Of a DNA stretch of 64,000 nucleotides, positions 52,354 to 62,400 are shown piece after piece (the first letter of the stretch is position 1; every line of letters starts with the position of its first letter). Below the pieces are notes generated by a model. The model saw nothing but the letters and a program-made list of their open reading frames with translations. It was not told the origin of the DNA and did not search any database. The position numbers and the translations under genes were made by a program. This DNA comes from UBA2219 sp964612075 (GTDB lineage: Bacteria; Desulfobacterota; Deferrimicrobia; Deferrimicrobiales; Deferrimicrobiaceae): contig CAZTFC010000007.1 in NCBI GenBank assembly GCA_964612075.1, positions 1 to 64,000 of the forward strand, written 5' to 3'.

Positions 52354-53343
52354 CTACTCCCCGTTCAGGAAGTCGATCAGGAGGCGCAGCCGGCCGAAGT
52401 TCCGTTCGTTGAACCGGAACACGATCCGCGGCAGGTCGGCCAGCTCCGGGTCGTCCGCCTCCTCGGGCAGGGCGCCTTCCTGGCGGAACGTCCCTCCGGA
52501 CAGGAGGTCGGGGAACCCGGCGCGCAGCGCCTCGAGGCGGCCCGGCGCGAGCGGACGGCGGATGCGGATCACGAGGCGGTTCCCGACGTACCGGGAGCTG
52601 TGGTAGACGCGGTAGAAGCGCTGCATCTCCCCGACGGCCTCCTCCACGCTCCCGACGATCCGGAAGAGGGAAAGGTCGTCGGGCGAGATCAGCTCCCTGC
52701 GCAGGAGGTTCTCCTCGATCGACCGCCGCCACGAGGCCCAGTAGTCTCCGCCCGGCTCCTCCACGAGCACCATCGGGAAGGGGTGCGTCTTCCCGGTCTG
52801 GAGCAGCGTCAGCGTCTCGAACGCCTCGTCCATCGTGCCGTACCCGCCCGGAAAGAGGGCGATCCCGCTGGATTCCTTGAGGAACAACAGCTTCCTCGTG
52901 AAGAAATACTTGGTGTTGATCAGCTTCGGGTTCCCCTCCATGACCACGTTCTCCCGCTGCTCGAAAGGGAGGAGGATGTTGACGCCGATGGAGTGGTCGC
53001 GGCCGGCGCCCAGGTGGGCCGCCTTCATGATCCCTTCCCCCGCTCCGGTTACGACGAACCACCCCAGACGCGCCATCTCCCTGCCGAACTCCTCCGCCTG
53101 GCGGAACGACGGGGAGCCGGGGGCGGTGCGGGCGGAACCGAAGACCGTGACCTTGGGGCGCTCCCGGAGGGTGTCGAAGAGGCGGAAGGCGAGGCGCAGC
53201 TCCCGCAGGGCGCGGGAGAGGAGCTTCAGGTCCGCGCGGTTCGCGCCGTCCCCGGCCAGCCCGTCCACCGTCCGGTGGAGCTCCTGGAGGAGCTCGTCCG
53301 GCGTGACCTTGCGGTTTCCTCCGCGTCTCGTCGCGTTGGGCAT
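52354..53343 (-). CDS. LOG-family protein (nucleotide phosphoribohydrolase-like)
   Basis: The 329-residue product has the LOG/lysine-decarboxylase-like fold, with the signature PGGYGTMDE (165-173) and the VFGSARTAP and VVTGAGEGIMKAAHLGA motifs. LOG proteins release bases from nucleoside monophosphates, including cytokinin precursors in some species. The N-terminal 60 residues and the C-terminal 90 residues extend the core, as in the larger YgdH-like members. It lies 25 nt upstream of the ABC ATPase on the same strand. Confidence 0.9.
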   Translation of the reverse strand: MPNATRRGGNRKVTPDELLQELHRTVDGLAGDGANRADLKLLSRALRELRLAFRLFDTLRERPKVTVFGSARTAPGSPSFRQAEEFGREMARLGWFVVTGAGEGIMKAAHLGAGRDHSIGVNILLPFEQRENVVMEGNPKLINTKYFFTRKLLFLKESSGIALFPGGYGTMDEAFETLTLLQTGKTHPFPMVLVEEPGGDYWASWRRSIEENLLRRELISPDDLSLFRIVGSVEEAVGEMQRFYRVYHSSRYVGNRLVIRIRRPLAPGRLEALRAGFPDLLSGGTFRQEGALPEEADDPELADLPRIVFRFNERNFGRLRLLIDFLNGE

Positions 53344-53356
53344 GGCCTGCTCCGGG

Positions 53357-55372
53357 TCAGTGACGCGAAGGGGCGTCGCCCGGGAGCAGCATGCGGATGG
53401 CCTGCCCGAGCTCGCCCATCTGGTAGGGCTTGGCGATGACGCCGCCGAAGCCGTAGTCCCGGTACATGGCGAGGATCGGGTCCTGGGAATAGCCGCTGGA
53501 CACGATCACCTTCGCGTCGGGATCGATGTCGAGCAGCCTGCGGACGGCCTCCTTCCCTCCCATCGCGCCCGGGACGGTGAGGTCGAGGATCACGGCGTCG
53601 AACGGGGCCCCCGCCTTCATGGCTTCGACGTAGGCGTCGACCGCCCTCGATCCGTCGGGCACCGCGTGCCCCTCGTAGCCCATCGCCTCGAGCATGGACA
53701 CCGCCACGTCCCTCACCATCTCCTCGTCGTCCATCACGAGGATCTTCCCGATGCCCGGGTGCGGCGCGGGGCCGGGATCGGGGATCTCCCGCACGGCCGT
53801 CGCCGCGGCGGGCAGGAAGATGGAAACGGTCGTCCCCCTGCCGGTCGACGAATCCACGGTGATCGTGCCCTCGTGCCGCCTGACGATGGAATAGGCCGTG
53901 GCCAGCCCGAGGCCGGTGCCTTTTTCCTTCGTCGTGAAGAACGGGTTGAAGATCTTCCCGGCGTTCTCCTCCGGGATGCCGGCCCCCCGGTCCTCGACGT
54001 CGATCTTCACGTAGGCGCCCGGCGGCAGGGTACAGCCGGGAAGCTTCTCCACGTCGATGTTCCGGGCATCGACGCGGATGGCGCCGCCCTCGGGGCTGGC
54101 CTGCGCCGCGTTGAGGACGATGTTGTTGATGACCTGGCCGATCTGCCCGGGGTCGATGTCCACCGGCGAGAGGTCCTCCGCGACCGTGATCCGGCACTTG
54201 ACGGTCGATCCCCGGAGGGCGAAGTTCGCGGACTCCTCGACGAGCCGGTTGATGCTGGAGGCCTGGCGGACGGGCGCCCCGCCCTTGGAGAAGGTGAGGA
54301 GCTGCCGGGTCAGGCTCTGGGCGCGGATCGCCGCCTTCTCCGCCTCCAGGAGGCGGGACCAGGTCGCTTCCCCGGGATCGACCCCGAGCTTTGCGAGGGA
54401 GAGGTACCCCATGACGGCGGTGAGGATGTTGTTGAAGTCGTGCGCGATCCCCCCCGCCAGGATTCCTATGGATTCGAGCACGTTCGACTTGCGAAGCTCC
54501 TCCTCGGCCTGCTTCTTCCCCGTGACGTCCCGGAAGATGCCGCGTCCCGCGACGGGCTTCCCGTCCTCGAAGCGGCAGTTGATGCGCCCTTCCGCGGGGA
54601 TCCGTCGGCCGTCCTTCGAGAGGAAGACCGTCTCGATGTTCCCCGGGTCCTTCCCGGCCATCACCTGGCGCAGCAGCTCCTCGTGCCGTTCCCTGCATTC
54701 CGGCGCGACGACGTCGGCCACGGAGAGCCGCTCGACCTCCTCCTCCGTGTAGCCGAGGGATTCGCGCCAGGCGCGGTTCACGAACAGGAAGCGGCCGTCC
54801 GGGGACACGCTTTCGATGAGGTCCAGGGCGTTTTCGAAGAAGTCCCGCAGCCTCTCCTCGCTCTCCCGAAGCGCCTTCTCGGCCGTTTTTCTCTCCGTGA
54901 TGTCGCTGTTGCTGCCGCGGATGCCCAGGTACCGGCCGTTCTCCCCGAAGACGGGGCGGCCCCGGTGCTTGATCCAGCGCGTCTCCCCGTTCCGGTGGAC
55001 GATGCGCAGCTCGAGCTGCCCGGGCACGAGGTCGGCCGACATCCGGCGGGAAAGATCCAGCCACATCTCCCGGTCTTCCGGGTGGACGATGGACAGGAAC
55101 ATGTCCCTGGATTCGTGGAATCGCGAGGGGGGGTACCCGGAGATCGTCTCGCAGGAAGGGCTGACGTAGAGCATCTCCCCGTCCGGGCCGTGCCAGAAGA
55201 TCCAGTTGGTCGCGAATTCGGCGAGGGTGCGGTAGCGTTCCTCCTGCTCCCGGAGGGCGTTTTCCATCCGCTTCCTCTGGTCGATCTCCGAGCGGAGCAT
55301 GCCGATCGCGTCGCGCAGCTCCTCGAGCTGCCGGTTCAACGGCTCTCCCGCCGCGGGAATCTCATCCGACAT
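53357..55372 (-). CDS. hybrid PAS sensor histidine kinase with receiver domain
   Basis: The 671-residue protein has a coiled start, two PAS domains (about 45-165 and 175-295), a HisKA helix pair with the phospho-acceptor His311 in GGIAHDFNN, an ATPase domain with the N box (NNIVLNAAQA), DRGAGIP and GTGLGLA, and a C-terminal receiver domain with Asp597 (VILDLTV), acidic Asp548/549 and a conserved IAKP lysine. No membrane segment is visible, so it senses a cytoplasmic cue. ATG 55372 is chosen: the AGGAGGG site lies within the longer GTG 55396 option. The partner output is not known, but the divergent bd-like genes are an obvious candidate. Confidence 0.93.
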   Translation of the reverse strand: MSDEIPAAGEPLNRQLEELRDAIGMLRSEIDQRKRMENALREQEERYRTLAEFATNWIFWHGPDGEMLYVSPSCETISGYPPSRFHESRDMFLSIVHPEDREMWLDLSRRMSADLVPGQLELRIVHRNGETRWIKHRGRPVFGENGRYLGIRGSNSDITERKTAEKALRESEERLRDFFENALDLIESVSPDGRFLFVNRAWRESLGYTEEEVERLSVADVVAPECRERHEELLRQVMAGKDPGNIETVFLSKDGRRIPAEGRINCRFEDGKPVAGRGIFRDVTGKKQAEEELRKSNVLESIGILAGGIAHDFNNILTAVMGYLSLAKLGVDPGEATWSRLLEAEKAAIRAQSLTRQLLTFSKGGAPVRQASSINRLVEESANFALRGSTVKCRITVAEDLSPVDIDPGQIGQVINNIVLNAAQASPEGGAIRVDARNIDVEKLPGCTLPPGAYVKIDVEDRGAGIPEENAGKIFNPFFTTKEKGTGLGLATAYSIVRRHEGTITVDSSTGRGTTVSIFLPAAATAVREIPDPGPAPHPGIGKILVMDDEEMVRDVAVSMLEAMGYEGHAVPDGSRAVDAYVEAMKAGAPFDAVILDLTVPGAMGGKEAVRRLLDIDPDAKVIVSSGYSQDPILAMYRDYGFGGVIAKPYQMGELGQAIRMLLPGDAPSRH

Positions 55373-55455
55373 CCGCCGATTTCCCTCCTGTCGCACACTG
55401 CTTCCGGACCGGCCGGCAGGGGCGACGGCTGATCAGGATACCACCGCGGAAACCC

Positions 55456-55498
55456 GTCCGCCACCTGTCCCTGTTTTTTCGGAAAAAACCGGGCGGAC
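55456..55498. repeat. nested inverted repeat between kinase and bd-like genes
   Basis: GTCCGCC (55456-55462) pairs with GGCGGAC (55492-55498), and inside it GTTTTTTC (55473-55480) pairs with GAAAAAAC (55482-55489) around one G. The structure is symmetrical at both levels. It lies in the 297-nt gap between divergent genes, so it could be an operator or a bidirectional terminator-like hairpin. No other gene-like content was found in 55373-55669. Confidence 0.6.
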
Positions 55499-55589
55499 CT
55501 TCATCCCCGCCGCGCGGAAGAGGGCCGGGAGAGGTGGGCGGCGCGGCCGGGGACCGGGAACGGTTTCACGCGCCGGGCAGCGTTACCGC

Positions 55590-55617
55590 TTGGTCTTCCA
55601 TATCGCCGATGTTATCT
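55590..55617 (+). promoter_or_regulatory. possible promoter of the bd-like genes
   Basis: TTGGTC (55590-55595) and TTATCT (55612-55617) with a 16-nt spacer form a partial sigma70 pair in the only AT-rich patch of the gap, about 45 nt ahead of the first start codon. The match is modest, so this is tentative. Confidence 0.35.
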
Positions 55618-55669
55618 TCAAGGGAAGTTCCTGGACAGTCCAAAGGCGGCTCTGGCGCGGAGGTGACCC

Positions 55670-57223
55670 TTGAACTATCCGGTTTGGTACCTGCCTGAAG
55701 TCGGCGGCGGACTGCTGATCGCCATCATCGCCGTCGTCCACGTCTTCATCTCCCATTTCGCGGTGGGGGGCGGGCTGTACCTCGTGCTCGCCGAGCGTAA
55801 GGGGATCCGGGAGAAAAGCGCGGCGATCCTCGAATTCACCCGCTCCCACACCAAGTTTTTCCTCCTTATGACCGTCGTCGCGGGCGGCATCACCGGCGTC
55901 GCCATATGGTGGATCATCTCCCTGGTGCATCCCGCAGCCACCTCCCTCCTGATCCACACCTTCGTCTTCGGCTGGGCCATCGAGTGGGTGTTCTTCCTCG
56001 TGGAGATCGTTTCGATCTTCATCTACTTCTATACGTTCGGCCGCATGGACGACCGGACCCACCAGATCATGGGGTGGATCTATTTCATCGCCGCCTGGCT
56101 CAGCCTGTTCGTGATCAACGGCATCATCGGGTTCATGCTGGATCCCGGCACATGGCCGGAGGACCGCTCGTTCTGGTCCGGATTCTTCAACCCGCTGTTC
56201 TGGCCCGCCCTCGTCTTCCGGACGGCGGTCGCCTGCATGTTCGCGGGAGTGTATGCCTTCCTGACCACCGCGTTCCTCGACGACCCGGGGACGAAGCGTT
56301 CCATGACCCTGTTTTCCGCGAAATGGGTCCTCGTCTCCTGGCTGACCGCCATCCCGTGCGGCATCTGGTATTACCTGGCCGTTCCTGCGGAAGCGCGGGC
56401 GCTGATCGCCGGCGCTTCCCCGACCATCCAGCGGGCGCTCCAGGCGGGCTTGTGGGCGGTCTCGGCGCTCGCCGTGCTGACGCTGCTCCTCGTCATCCTC
56501 AAGCCGGCCCGACATACGCGTCCCGTTTCGTTCTTCATATTCCTTTGCGCCCTGGTGTTCATGGGGGCGTTCGAATGGACCCGCGAGGCGGCGAGGAGGC
56601 CCTACGTGGTCAACAGGGTGCTGTACTCCAACGGCATCGCGCGGGCGGACGTACCGAGGCTTCAACGCACCGGCTACCTCGAGGCCGCCCTGTGGACAAG
56701 GCACAAGGGGGTCGATGAGGAGAACCTTGCGGAGGCGGGCAAGGAGCTTTTCGTCCACCAGTGCCATGCCTGCCACACCATCGGCGGGGCCAACAACGAC
56801 ATCCTGGCCCGGACGCGGAGCATGTCGTTTCCCGCGATGGCTTCCTACATCCGGACGATCCACGAGAAGCGGTATTTCATGCCCCCCTTCGCCGGCACCG
56901 AAGCCGAAGTGCGGGCGCTGGCGACGTTCATCGTGGGCGGGCTGCACGGAAAGGAAATCGCCGAGAGGCGGCCGTCCGCGGCGGGGGCCCCTTCCGGAAG
57001 GGACGTTTTCGAGGAGCATTGTTCCGCCTGCCACACCCTGAGCGGCGGGGACAACCCGGTTTCGCCGAAGGTGGCCGGATGGGACCGGAAGAGGATCCGG
57101 GGAGCGCTCGACCGGCTGGAAACGCTCGCGGACGGCGCCATGCCGCCCCTCAAGGCCTCGCCGGCGGAAAAGGACGCCCTTTCCGATTTCCTGGTCTCGA
57201 CGCAGCGGGGAGGTGCGCAATGA
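55670..57223 (+). CDS. cytochrome bd subunit I-like membrane protein fused to two haem c domains
   Basis: The 517-residue product has about eight to nine membrane segments resembling the N-terminal part of CydA, then a soluble tail with two CXXCH haem c sites (365-369, CHACH; 451-455, CSACH), each followed by a likely Met ligand (MPP). The CydA-like helices keep His24/His29, and Glu105 and Glu112 in the AIEWVFFLVE stretch. At the place of the CydA low-spin haem ligand (E. coli FVHTV) it has FRTAV, with Arg184. No quinone-loop motif is seen. It probably passes electrons between quinol and c-type carriers. TTG 55670 follows a GGAGGTG site. It overlaps the next gene by 4 nt. The exact family name is uncertain. 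Confidence 0.8.
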   Translation: MNYPVWYLPEVGGGLLIAIIAVVHVFISHFAVGGGLYLVLAERKGIREKSAAILEFTRSHTKFFLLMTVVAGGITGVAIWWIISLVHPAATSLLIHTFVFGWAIEWVFFLVEIVSIFIYFYTFGRMDDRTHQIMGWIYFIAAWLSLFVINGIIGFMLDPGTWPEDRSFWSGFFNPLFWPALVFRTAVACMFAGVYAFLTTAFLDDPGTKRSMTLFSAKWVLVSWLTAIPCGIWYYLAVPAEARALIAGASPTIQRALQAGLWAVSALAVLTLLLVILKPARHTRPVSFFIFLCALVFMGAFEWTREAARRPYVVNRVLYSNGIARADVPRLQRTGYLEAALWTRHKGVDEENLAEAGKELFVHQCHACHTIGGANNDILARTRSMSFPAMASYIRTIHEKRYFMPPFAGTEAEVRALATFIVGGLHGKEIAERRPSAAGAPSGRDVFEEHCSACHTLSGGDNPVSPKVAGWDRKRIRGALDRLETLADGAMPPLKASPAEKDALSDFLVSTQRGGAQ

Positions 57224-58284
57224 TCCTGCCGATCCCGGCCCTCGAAGCGCTTCCGGCCGCCTGGGGATGGTTCCAGGGGCTCCTGATGCTGATGTTCCCG
57301 CTCCACCTGCTCCTGATGAACGCGATGCTCGGCTTCGCGGTCATCTCGCTGTATGCCCTGCTGAAGGGCGGGAAGACCGAGCGGCGGCTTGCCCACGAAC
57401 TGGCCAAGGCGCTCCCGCTCCTCATCGCCTTCGCCGTCAACTTCGGGGTCGCGGCCCTGTTGTTCCTCCAGGCGATCCTCGGGAACTTCTTCTACACGAG
57501 TTCGGTGCTGATGGCGGTCTACTGGCTGGCCGTCCCGGCGATCCTGGTCGTCGCCTACTACGCCGCCTACATCTACGACTTCCGGTTCGAGTCCCTCGGG
57601 AAGGCCGCCGCGGTCCCGATCGCCCTCGCCACGGTTCTCTTCCTCGCGATCGCCTTCCTCTTCACGAACAACACGACCCTCATGATCGAGCCGGTCCGCT
57701 GGAGCGGGTATTTCTCCGATCCGGGGGGTACCCTGCTGGAACCGGGAAGAGGCTCCATGTGGGCGCGCTACCTCCATTTCGTGACCAGCGGGCTGGCGGT
57801 GGGCGGGGTGTCCGTGGCCGTGTTCGGGCGCTGGAAGGAAAGACAGGATCCGACGCTGGGAGAGCGCGCCGTCAGGATCGGCATGCACTCGTTCACGATG
57901 CTCACGGCGCTGCAGCTGGGGCTGGGGGTCTTGTACCTCGTCTCGCTGCCGCGTCCCGTGATGATGCTCTTCATGGGGGGCGGGAAGGCGGAGACCGGGA
58001 TGCTGATCGCCGGCCTGGCGCTCACCGTCGGCGCCCTGGCGGCGGGGTTCCTGCAGAAGGTGGCCTTGAGCGCCGGCCTCGCGGTCTCCCTGGTCTACGT
58101 GATGGCCTTCATGCGGGACGCGGTCCGCACCGCCAGCCTCAAGCCGTTCTACGCACCGGAGACGCTCGCGGTCGTGGCGGAGTATTTGCCGCTGCTGCTG
58201 TTCGTCGTCCTCCTGGTCCTCGGCGCGGCCGTCATCGCCTGGATGCTTTGGAAGACCGTCCAGGTCTATCGCGACGCGGATTGA
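57220..58284 (+). CDS. second cytochrome bd-like membrane subunit
   Basis: The 354-residue protein has about nine membrane segments and no CXXCH. It is also CydA-like: MFPLHLLLMN near the N-terminus offers His29, and ARYLHFVTSGLAVGG (182-196) with His186 matches the CydA low-spin haem helix that has lost its His in the preceding protein. No CydB-like gene lies next to it. ATG 57220 overlaps the previous stop (ATGA) and AGGTG lies just upstream. It most likely forms a complex with the preceding haem c protein. The end of the gene lies 5 nt from the convergent cupin gene. Confidence 0.75.
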   Translation: MILPIPALEALPAAWGWFQGLLMLMFPLHLLLMNAMLGFAVISLYALLKGGKTERRLAHELAKALPLLIAFAVNFGVAALLFLQAILGNFFYTSSVLMAVYWLAVPAILVVAYYAAYIYDFRFESLGKAAAVPIALATVLFLAIAFLFTNNTTLMIEPVRWSGYFSDPGGTLLEPGRGSMWARYLHFVTSGLAVGGVSVAVFGRWKERQDPTLGERAVRIGMHSFTMLTALQLGLGVLYLVSLPRPVMMLFMGGGKAETGMLIAGLALTVGALAAGFLQKVALSAGLAVSLVYVMAFMRDAVRTASLKPFYAPETLAVVAEYLPLLLFVVLLVLGAAVIAWMLWKTVQVYRDAD

Positions 58285-58288
58285 CGGC

Positions 58289-58771
58289 TTACGGGCGGGT
58301 CAGGGAGCGGACGGTCTCCGCTTCGCCGGGATGCGCCGCAAGGAGCTCGTCCCTCGCGGCCAGCTCGAAATCCCCGAAGTCGAAGCCGGGGGCCACGACG
58401 CAGGAGACCAGGCAGTAGTCGCCGGTCGGCCGGGCCGCCTGGAAGGCTCCCGCCGGGACGACCGTCGCGGGCGGGCCGCCGTCCCCCACCGACGCGATCG
58501 TCCTGCGCTCCGCTCCGCCGGGGGACAGGATGAACAGCTCGACCGGGCCGCCGGACAGGTGGATCCAGGCCTCCTCGCTCCGGAGCCGATGGAAGGCCGA
58601 GAACTCCCCGCGGCGCAGGCAGAACCAGATCGCGGTGAACGCCGGGCGCGGGCCGGGATATCCCGGGAGATTCTCGAGAACGGCCCCCGAGCAGTGGAAT
58701 TCCCGGTACCATCCCCCCTCGGGATGGGGGGACAGGCCGTACGACCGGATGATCGCGTCCGCGTCCGTCAT
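58289..58771 (-). CDS. DUF985 cupin protein
   Basis: The 160-residue product matches the DUF985/cupin_5 family of single-domain cupins. The start SYGLSPHPEGGWYREFH and the blocks FSAFHRLRSEEAWIHLSGG, PVELFILSPGG and the later VAPGFDFGDFEL are diagnostic. It is convergent with the bd-like gene and divergent from the outer-membrane gene. Members are thought to bind small molecules; no enzyme activity is established. Confidence 0.92.
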   Translation of the reverse strand: MTDADAIIRSYGLSPHPEGGWYREFHCSGAVLENLPGYPGPRPAFTAIWFCLRRGEFSAFHRLRSEEAWIHLSGGPVELFILSPGGAERRTIASVGDGGPPATVVPAGAFQAARPTGDYCLVSCVVAPGFDFGDFELAARDELLAAHPGEAETVRSLTRP

Positions 58772-58789
58772 GACGTAGAATTTACCATT

Positions 58790-59452
58790 ATGAAGTTCCC
58801 GCGTCTCCCCGTGGCCCGGGCGGCCCGCTTCCTGCTGCCGATGGCCGTATTCCTGCTGACGCCGGCCTTCCAACCCGCCCGCGCGGGGGAGGCGTCGGGA
58901 TGGGAGCTCACGCCGTTCGCCGGGCTCCATCTCGGCGGCTCCTTCGAGGACAACACCACGGGGGCGGACCTGGACGCGAAGGACGGGGGGGTCTTCGGTT
59001 TCATCCTGGGAATTCCGGACGAGCCCGACACCCGATACGAGTTCCTCTACGCGTTCCAGCGGACGAAGCTCGAGGGCGGCGGGGCGCTCGGAGGGGAGCC
59101 GCTCTTCGACCTCGACGTCCATTACTTCCACCTGGGCGGCTCCTACCGGATCCCGACCGGGGGAAAGGTCCGGCCGTTCGTCGCCGGGGGGCTCGGGGCC
59201 ACGCATTTCGCCCCCCGCGGGAACGGGCCGGACGCGAAGACCTATTTTTCCGTTTCGTTGGGCGGGGGGGCGATGGTCCCGGTTTCCGGGCGCGTCTCGC
59301 TGCGGCTCGAAGGGAGAGGCTTCCTGACGGTCCTCCCGGACGACACGGAGGTCTTCTGCGTCTCCTCCGGCGGCGCCGCCTGCCGCGTCGACGTCCGGGG
59401 CGACGTGTTCGGGCAGTTCCTCCTGACGGCGGGGATCGTTTTCTCCCTCTGA
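58790..59452 (+). CDS. small outer-membrane beta-barrel protein
   Basis: The 220-residue product has a signal peptide (about 1-32, ending ARA|GE), then alternating hydrophobic beta strands: WELTPFAGLHLGG, FGFILGIP, YRIPTGGKVRPFVAGGLGATHF, FSVSLGGGAMVPV and a C-terminal strand ending in Phe-Ser-Leu. This is the layout of OmpW/OprF-type eight-stranded barrels. Two cysteines (in FCVSSGGAACRVD) may form a disulfide in a surface loop. Its role is unknown. It ends right at the carB stop on the other strand. Confidence 0.8.
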   Translation: MKFPRLPVARAARFLLPMAVFLLTPAFQPARAGEASGWELTPFAGLHLGGSFEDNTTGADLDAKDGGVFGFILGIPDEPDTRYEFLYAFQRTKLEGGGALGGEPLFDLDVHYFHLGGSYRIPTGGKVRPFVAGGLGATHFAPRGNGPDAKTYFSVSLGGGAMVPVSGRVSLRLEGRGFLTVLPDDTEVFCVSSGGAACRVDVRGDVFGQFLLTAGIVFSL

Positions 59453-62400
59453 TCAGCCCCCGATCCCGGCGTGGTACTGCTGCAGGCTGCGCAGCGTCCC
59501 CGGCCCGCCTTTCATCGCCGCGATCCCCTTGGCCGTGGCGATCGCGGCGGCGGTGGTCGTGATGTAGGGGATCCGGAACCGGATCGCCGCCTTGCGGATG
59601 TAGGAGTCGTCGTGCGCGCCGGTCTTGCCCACCGGCGTGTTGACCACCAGGTGGATCTCCCCGTTCTTGATGGCGTCGGTGATGTTGGGGCGCCCCTCGT
59701 GCACCTTCTTGATCGTCTGGGCCGGGACGCCGTTCGCCTCGAGGTACTTCCGCGTCCCGTCCGTGGCCACGATGGAGAAGCCGAGCTCCGCGAAGCGCCG
59801 GGCCGCCTCCAGCGCCCCCGCCCGGTCGCTGTCGTGCACGGTGATGAGGACCGTCCCCGACAGCGGCAGCGCCTGCCCCGCGGCGAGCTGCGCCTTGTAG
59901 TACGCCTCCCCGTAGTTCTCCGCCATCCCGAGCACCTCGCCGGTGGAGCGCATCTCCGGCCCGAGGATCGGGTCGACCTCGGGGAACATGTTGAACGGGA
60001 ACACGGCCTCCTTGACGCCGAAGTGCGGGATCGGGCGGCGGGCCAGCCCCAGGTCCGCGAGCTTCTTCCCGAGCATGACCTGGGTGGCCAGCCGCGCCAT
60101 CGGGATGTTGCAGACCTTGCTGACGAGCGGCACGGTGCGGCTCGCCCGGGGGTTCGCCTCGAGGATGTAGACGATCTCCCCGGCGATGGCGTACTGGACG
60201 TTCATCAGCCCCACCACCCCGAACTCGACCGCGATCTTCTTCGTGTATTCCTCGATGGTGTCGATGTGGCGGCGGGGGATGTTGACCGGCGGGATCACGC
60301 ACGCGGAGTCGCCGGAGTGGACGCCGGCGAGCTCGATGTGCTCCATCACCGCCGGGACGAAGGCGTCCGTGCCGTCCGAGATGGCGTCGGCCTCCGCCTC
60401 GATGGCGTCCTCGAGGAAGCGGTCGATCAGGATCGGCCGCTCGGGGGAGATCTCCACCGCCTTGGCCAGGTATTCGCGGAGCATCTCCTCGTCGTGCACC
60501 TTCTCCATCGCGCGCCCGCCGAGGACGTAGGACGGGCGGACCATCAGCGGGTAGCCGATCTTCTTGGCGATGGAGATCGCCTCCTCGAAGGTGGCGGCCA
60601 TCCCCGATTCCGCCTGCGGGATCCCCAGCCGCTCGATGATCTTCCGGAACCGGTCGCGGTCCTCGGCGAGGTCGATGACGGCGGGAGAGGTCCCGATGAT
60701 CCTCACCCCGGCCGCCTCGAGCTCCGCGGCGAGGTTCAGCGGGGTCTGCCCGCCGAACTGCACGATCACCCCTTCGGGCTTCTCCTTTTCGTAGATCGCC
60801 AGCGCGTCCTCGAGCGTCAGCGGCTCGAAGTACAGCTTGTTGGATGTGTCGTAGTCGGTGGAGACGGTCTCGGGGTTGCAGTTGATCATGATCGACTCCA
60901 GCCCCTCGTCCCGGATGGCGAACGCGGCGTGGACGCAGCAGTAGTCGAACTCGATCCCCTGCCCGATCCGGTTCGGGCCGCCGCCCAGCACCAGGATCTT
61001 CCGGCGGGGACTGGCCTCCACGCGGTCCGGCGCGTTGTAGGTGGAGTAGTAGTAGGCGGCGTTCTCCGCCCCGCTGACGGGCACGGCGTCCCACGCCTCG
61101 ACGACGCCCAGGGCCGTCCGGCGGTCGCGGACCTCTTTTTCGGAGACGCCCAGAAGCTTCGCCAGGTACCGGTCCGCGAAGCCGTCCTTCTTCGCCCGGA
61201 CGAGCAGGTCGTCCGGCGGCAGCTTCCCCCGGTGCTCGAGGATCCGCTCTTCCAGCTGGACGAGCTCTCGCATCTGCTCGATGAACCAGGCCTTGATGTG
61301 GGTCTTTTCGTGGAGGACGTCGACCGTCGCGCCCTTGCGCAGCGCCTCGTACATGACGAACTGGCGCTCGCTCGTCGCCTCGGAGAGCATCTCCATCAGC
61401 GCCTCGAGCGGCTTCCTGTGGAAGTCCTTCGCGAACCCCAGCCCGTACCGGCCGATCTCGAGGGAGCGGATCGCCTTCTGGAGCGCCTCCTTGTAGTTCT
61501 TGCCGATGCTCATGACCTCGCCGACCGCGCGCATCTGCGTCCCGAGCCGGTCCTGCACCCCCTTGAACTTCTCGAAGGCCCAGCGGGCGAACTTCACGAC
61601 GACGTAGTCGCCGGAGGGGGTGTACTTCTCGAGGCTGCCGTCCCTCCAGTAGGGGATCTCGTCGAGCGAGAGCCCGCAGGCGAGCAGGGAGGAGACGAAG
61701 GCGATGGGGAACCCGGTCGCCTTGGAGGCGAGGGCCGAGGAGCGGGAGGTGCGCGGGTTGATCTCGATCACGACGACCCGCCCGGTCTCCGGGTTGTGGG
61801 CGAACTGGATGTTCGTCCCGCCGATCACCTCGATGGCGTCCACGATGTCGTAGGAATATTTCTGAAGGCGCTCCTGGAGCTCCCGCGAGATCGTCAGCAT
61901 GGGGGCGGTGCAGTAGGAGTCGCCGGTGTGCACGCCCATCGCGTCGACGTTCTCGATGAAGCAGACCGTGATCTTCCGCCCCCCGGCGTCCCGCACGACC
62001 TCCAGCTCGAGCTCCTCCCAGCCGAGCACCGACTCCTCCACGAGGATCTGGCTCACGGGGCTGACCGAGAGCCCTCGGGTGGCGATCGTCTGGAACTCCT
62101 CCATGTTGTACGCGAAGCCTCCGCCCGTCCCACCCATGGTGTAGGCGGGCCGGATCACGACGGGCAGGCCGATCTCCCTGACGACCCGCAGGGCCTCCTC
62201 GTAGCTGGTGGCGATGTCGCTGCGGGGTACCTCGATGCCGAGCCGCGCCATGGTGTTCTTGAACTCCTGGCGGTCCTCCCCCCGCTTGATCGCGTCGATG
62301 TTGACCCCGATCACCTTCACCCCGTACTTCTCGAGGACCCCCGCGTTGGCCAGCGCCGAGGAGAGGTTCAGCCCGGTCTGCCCGCCCAGGTTCGGCAGCA

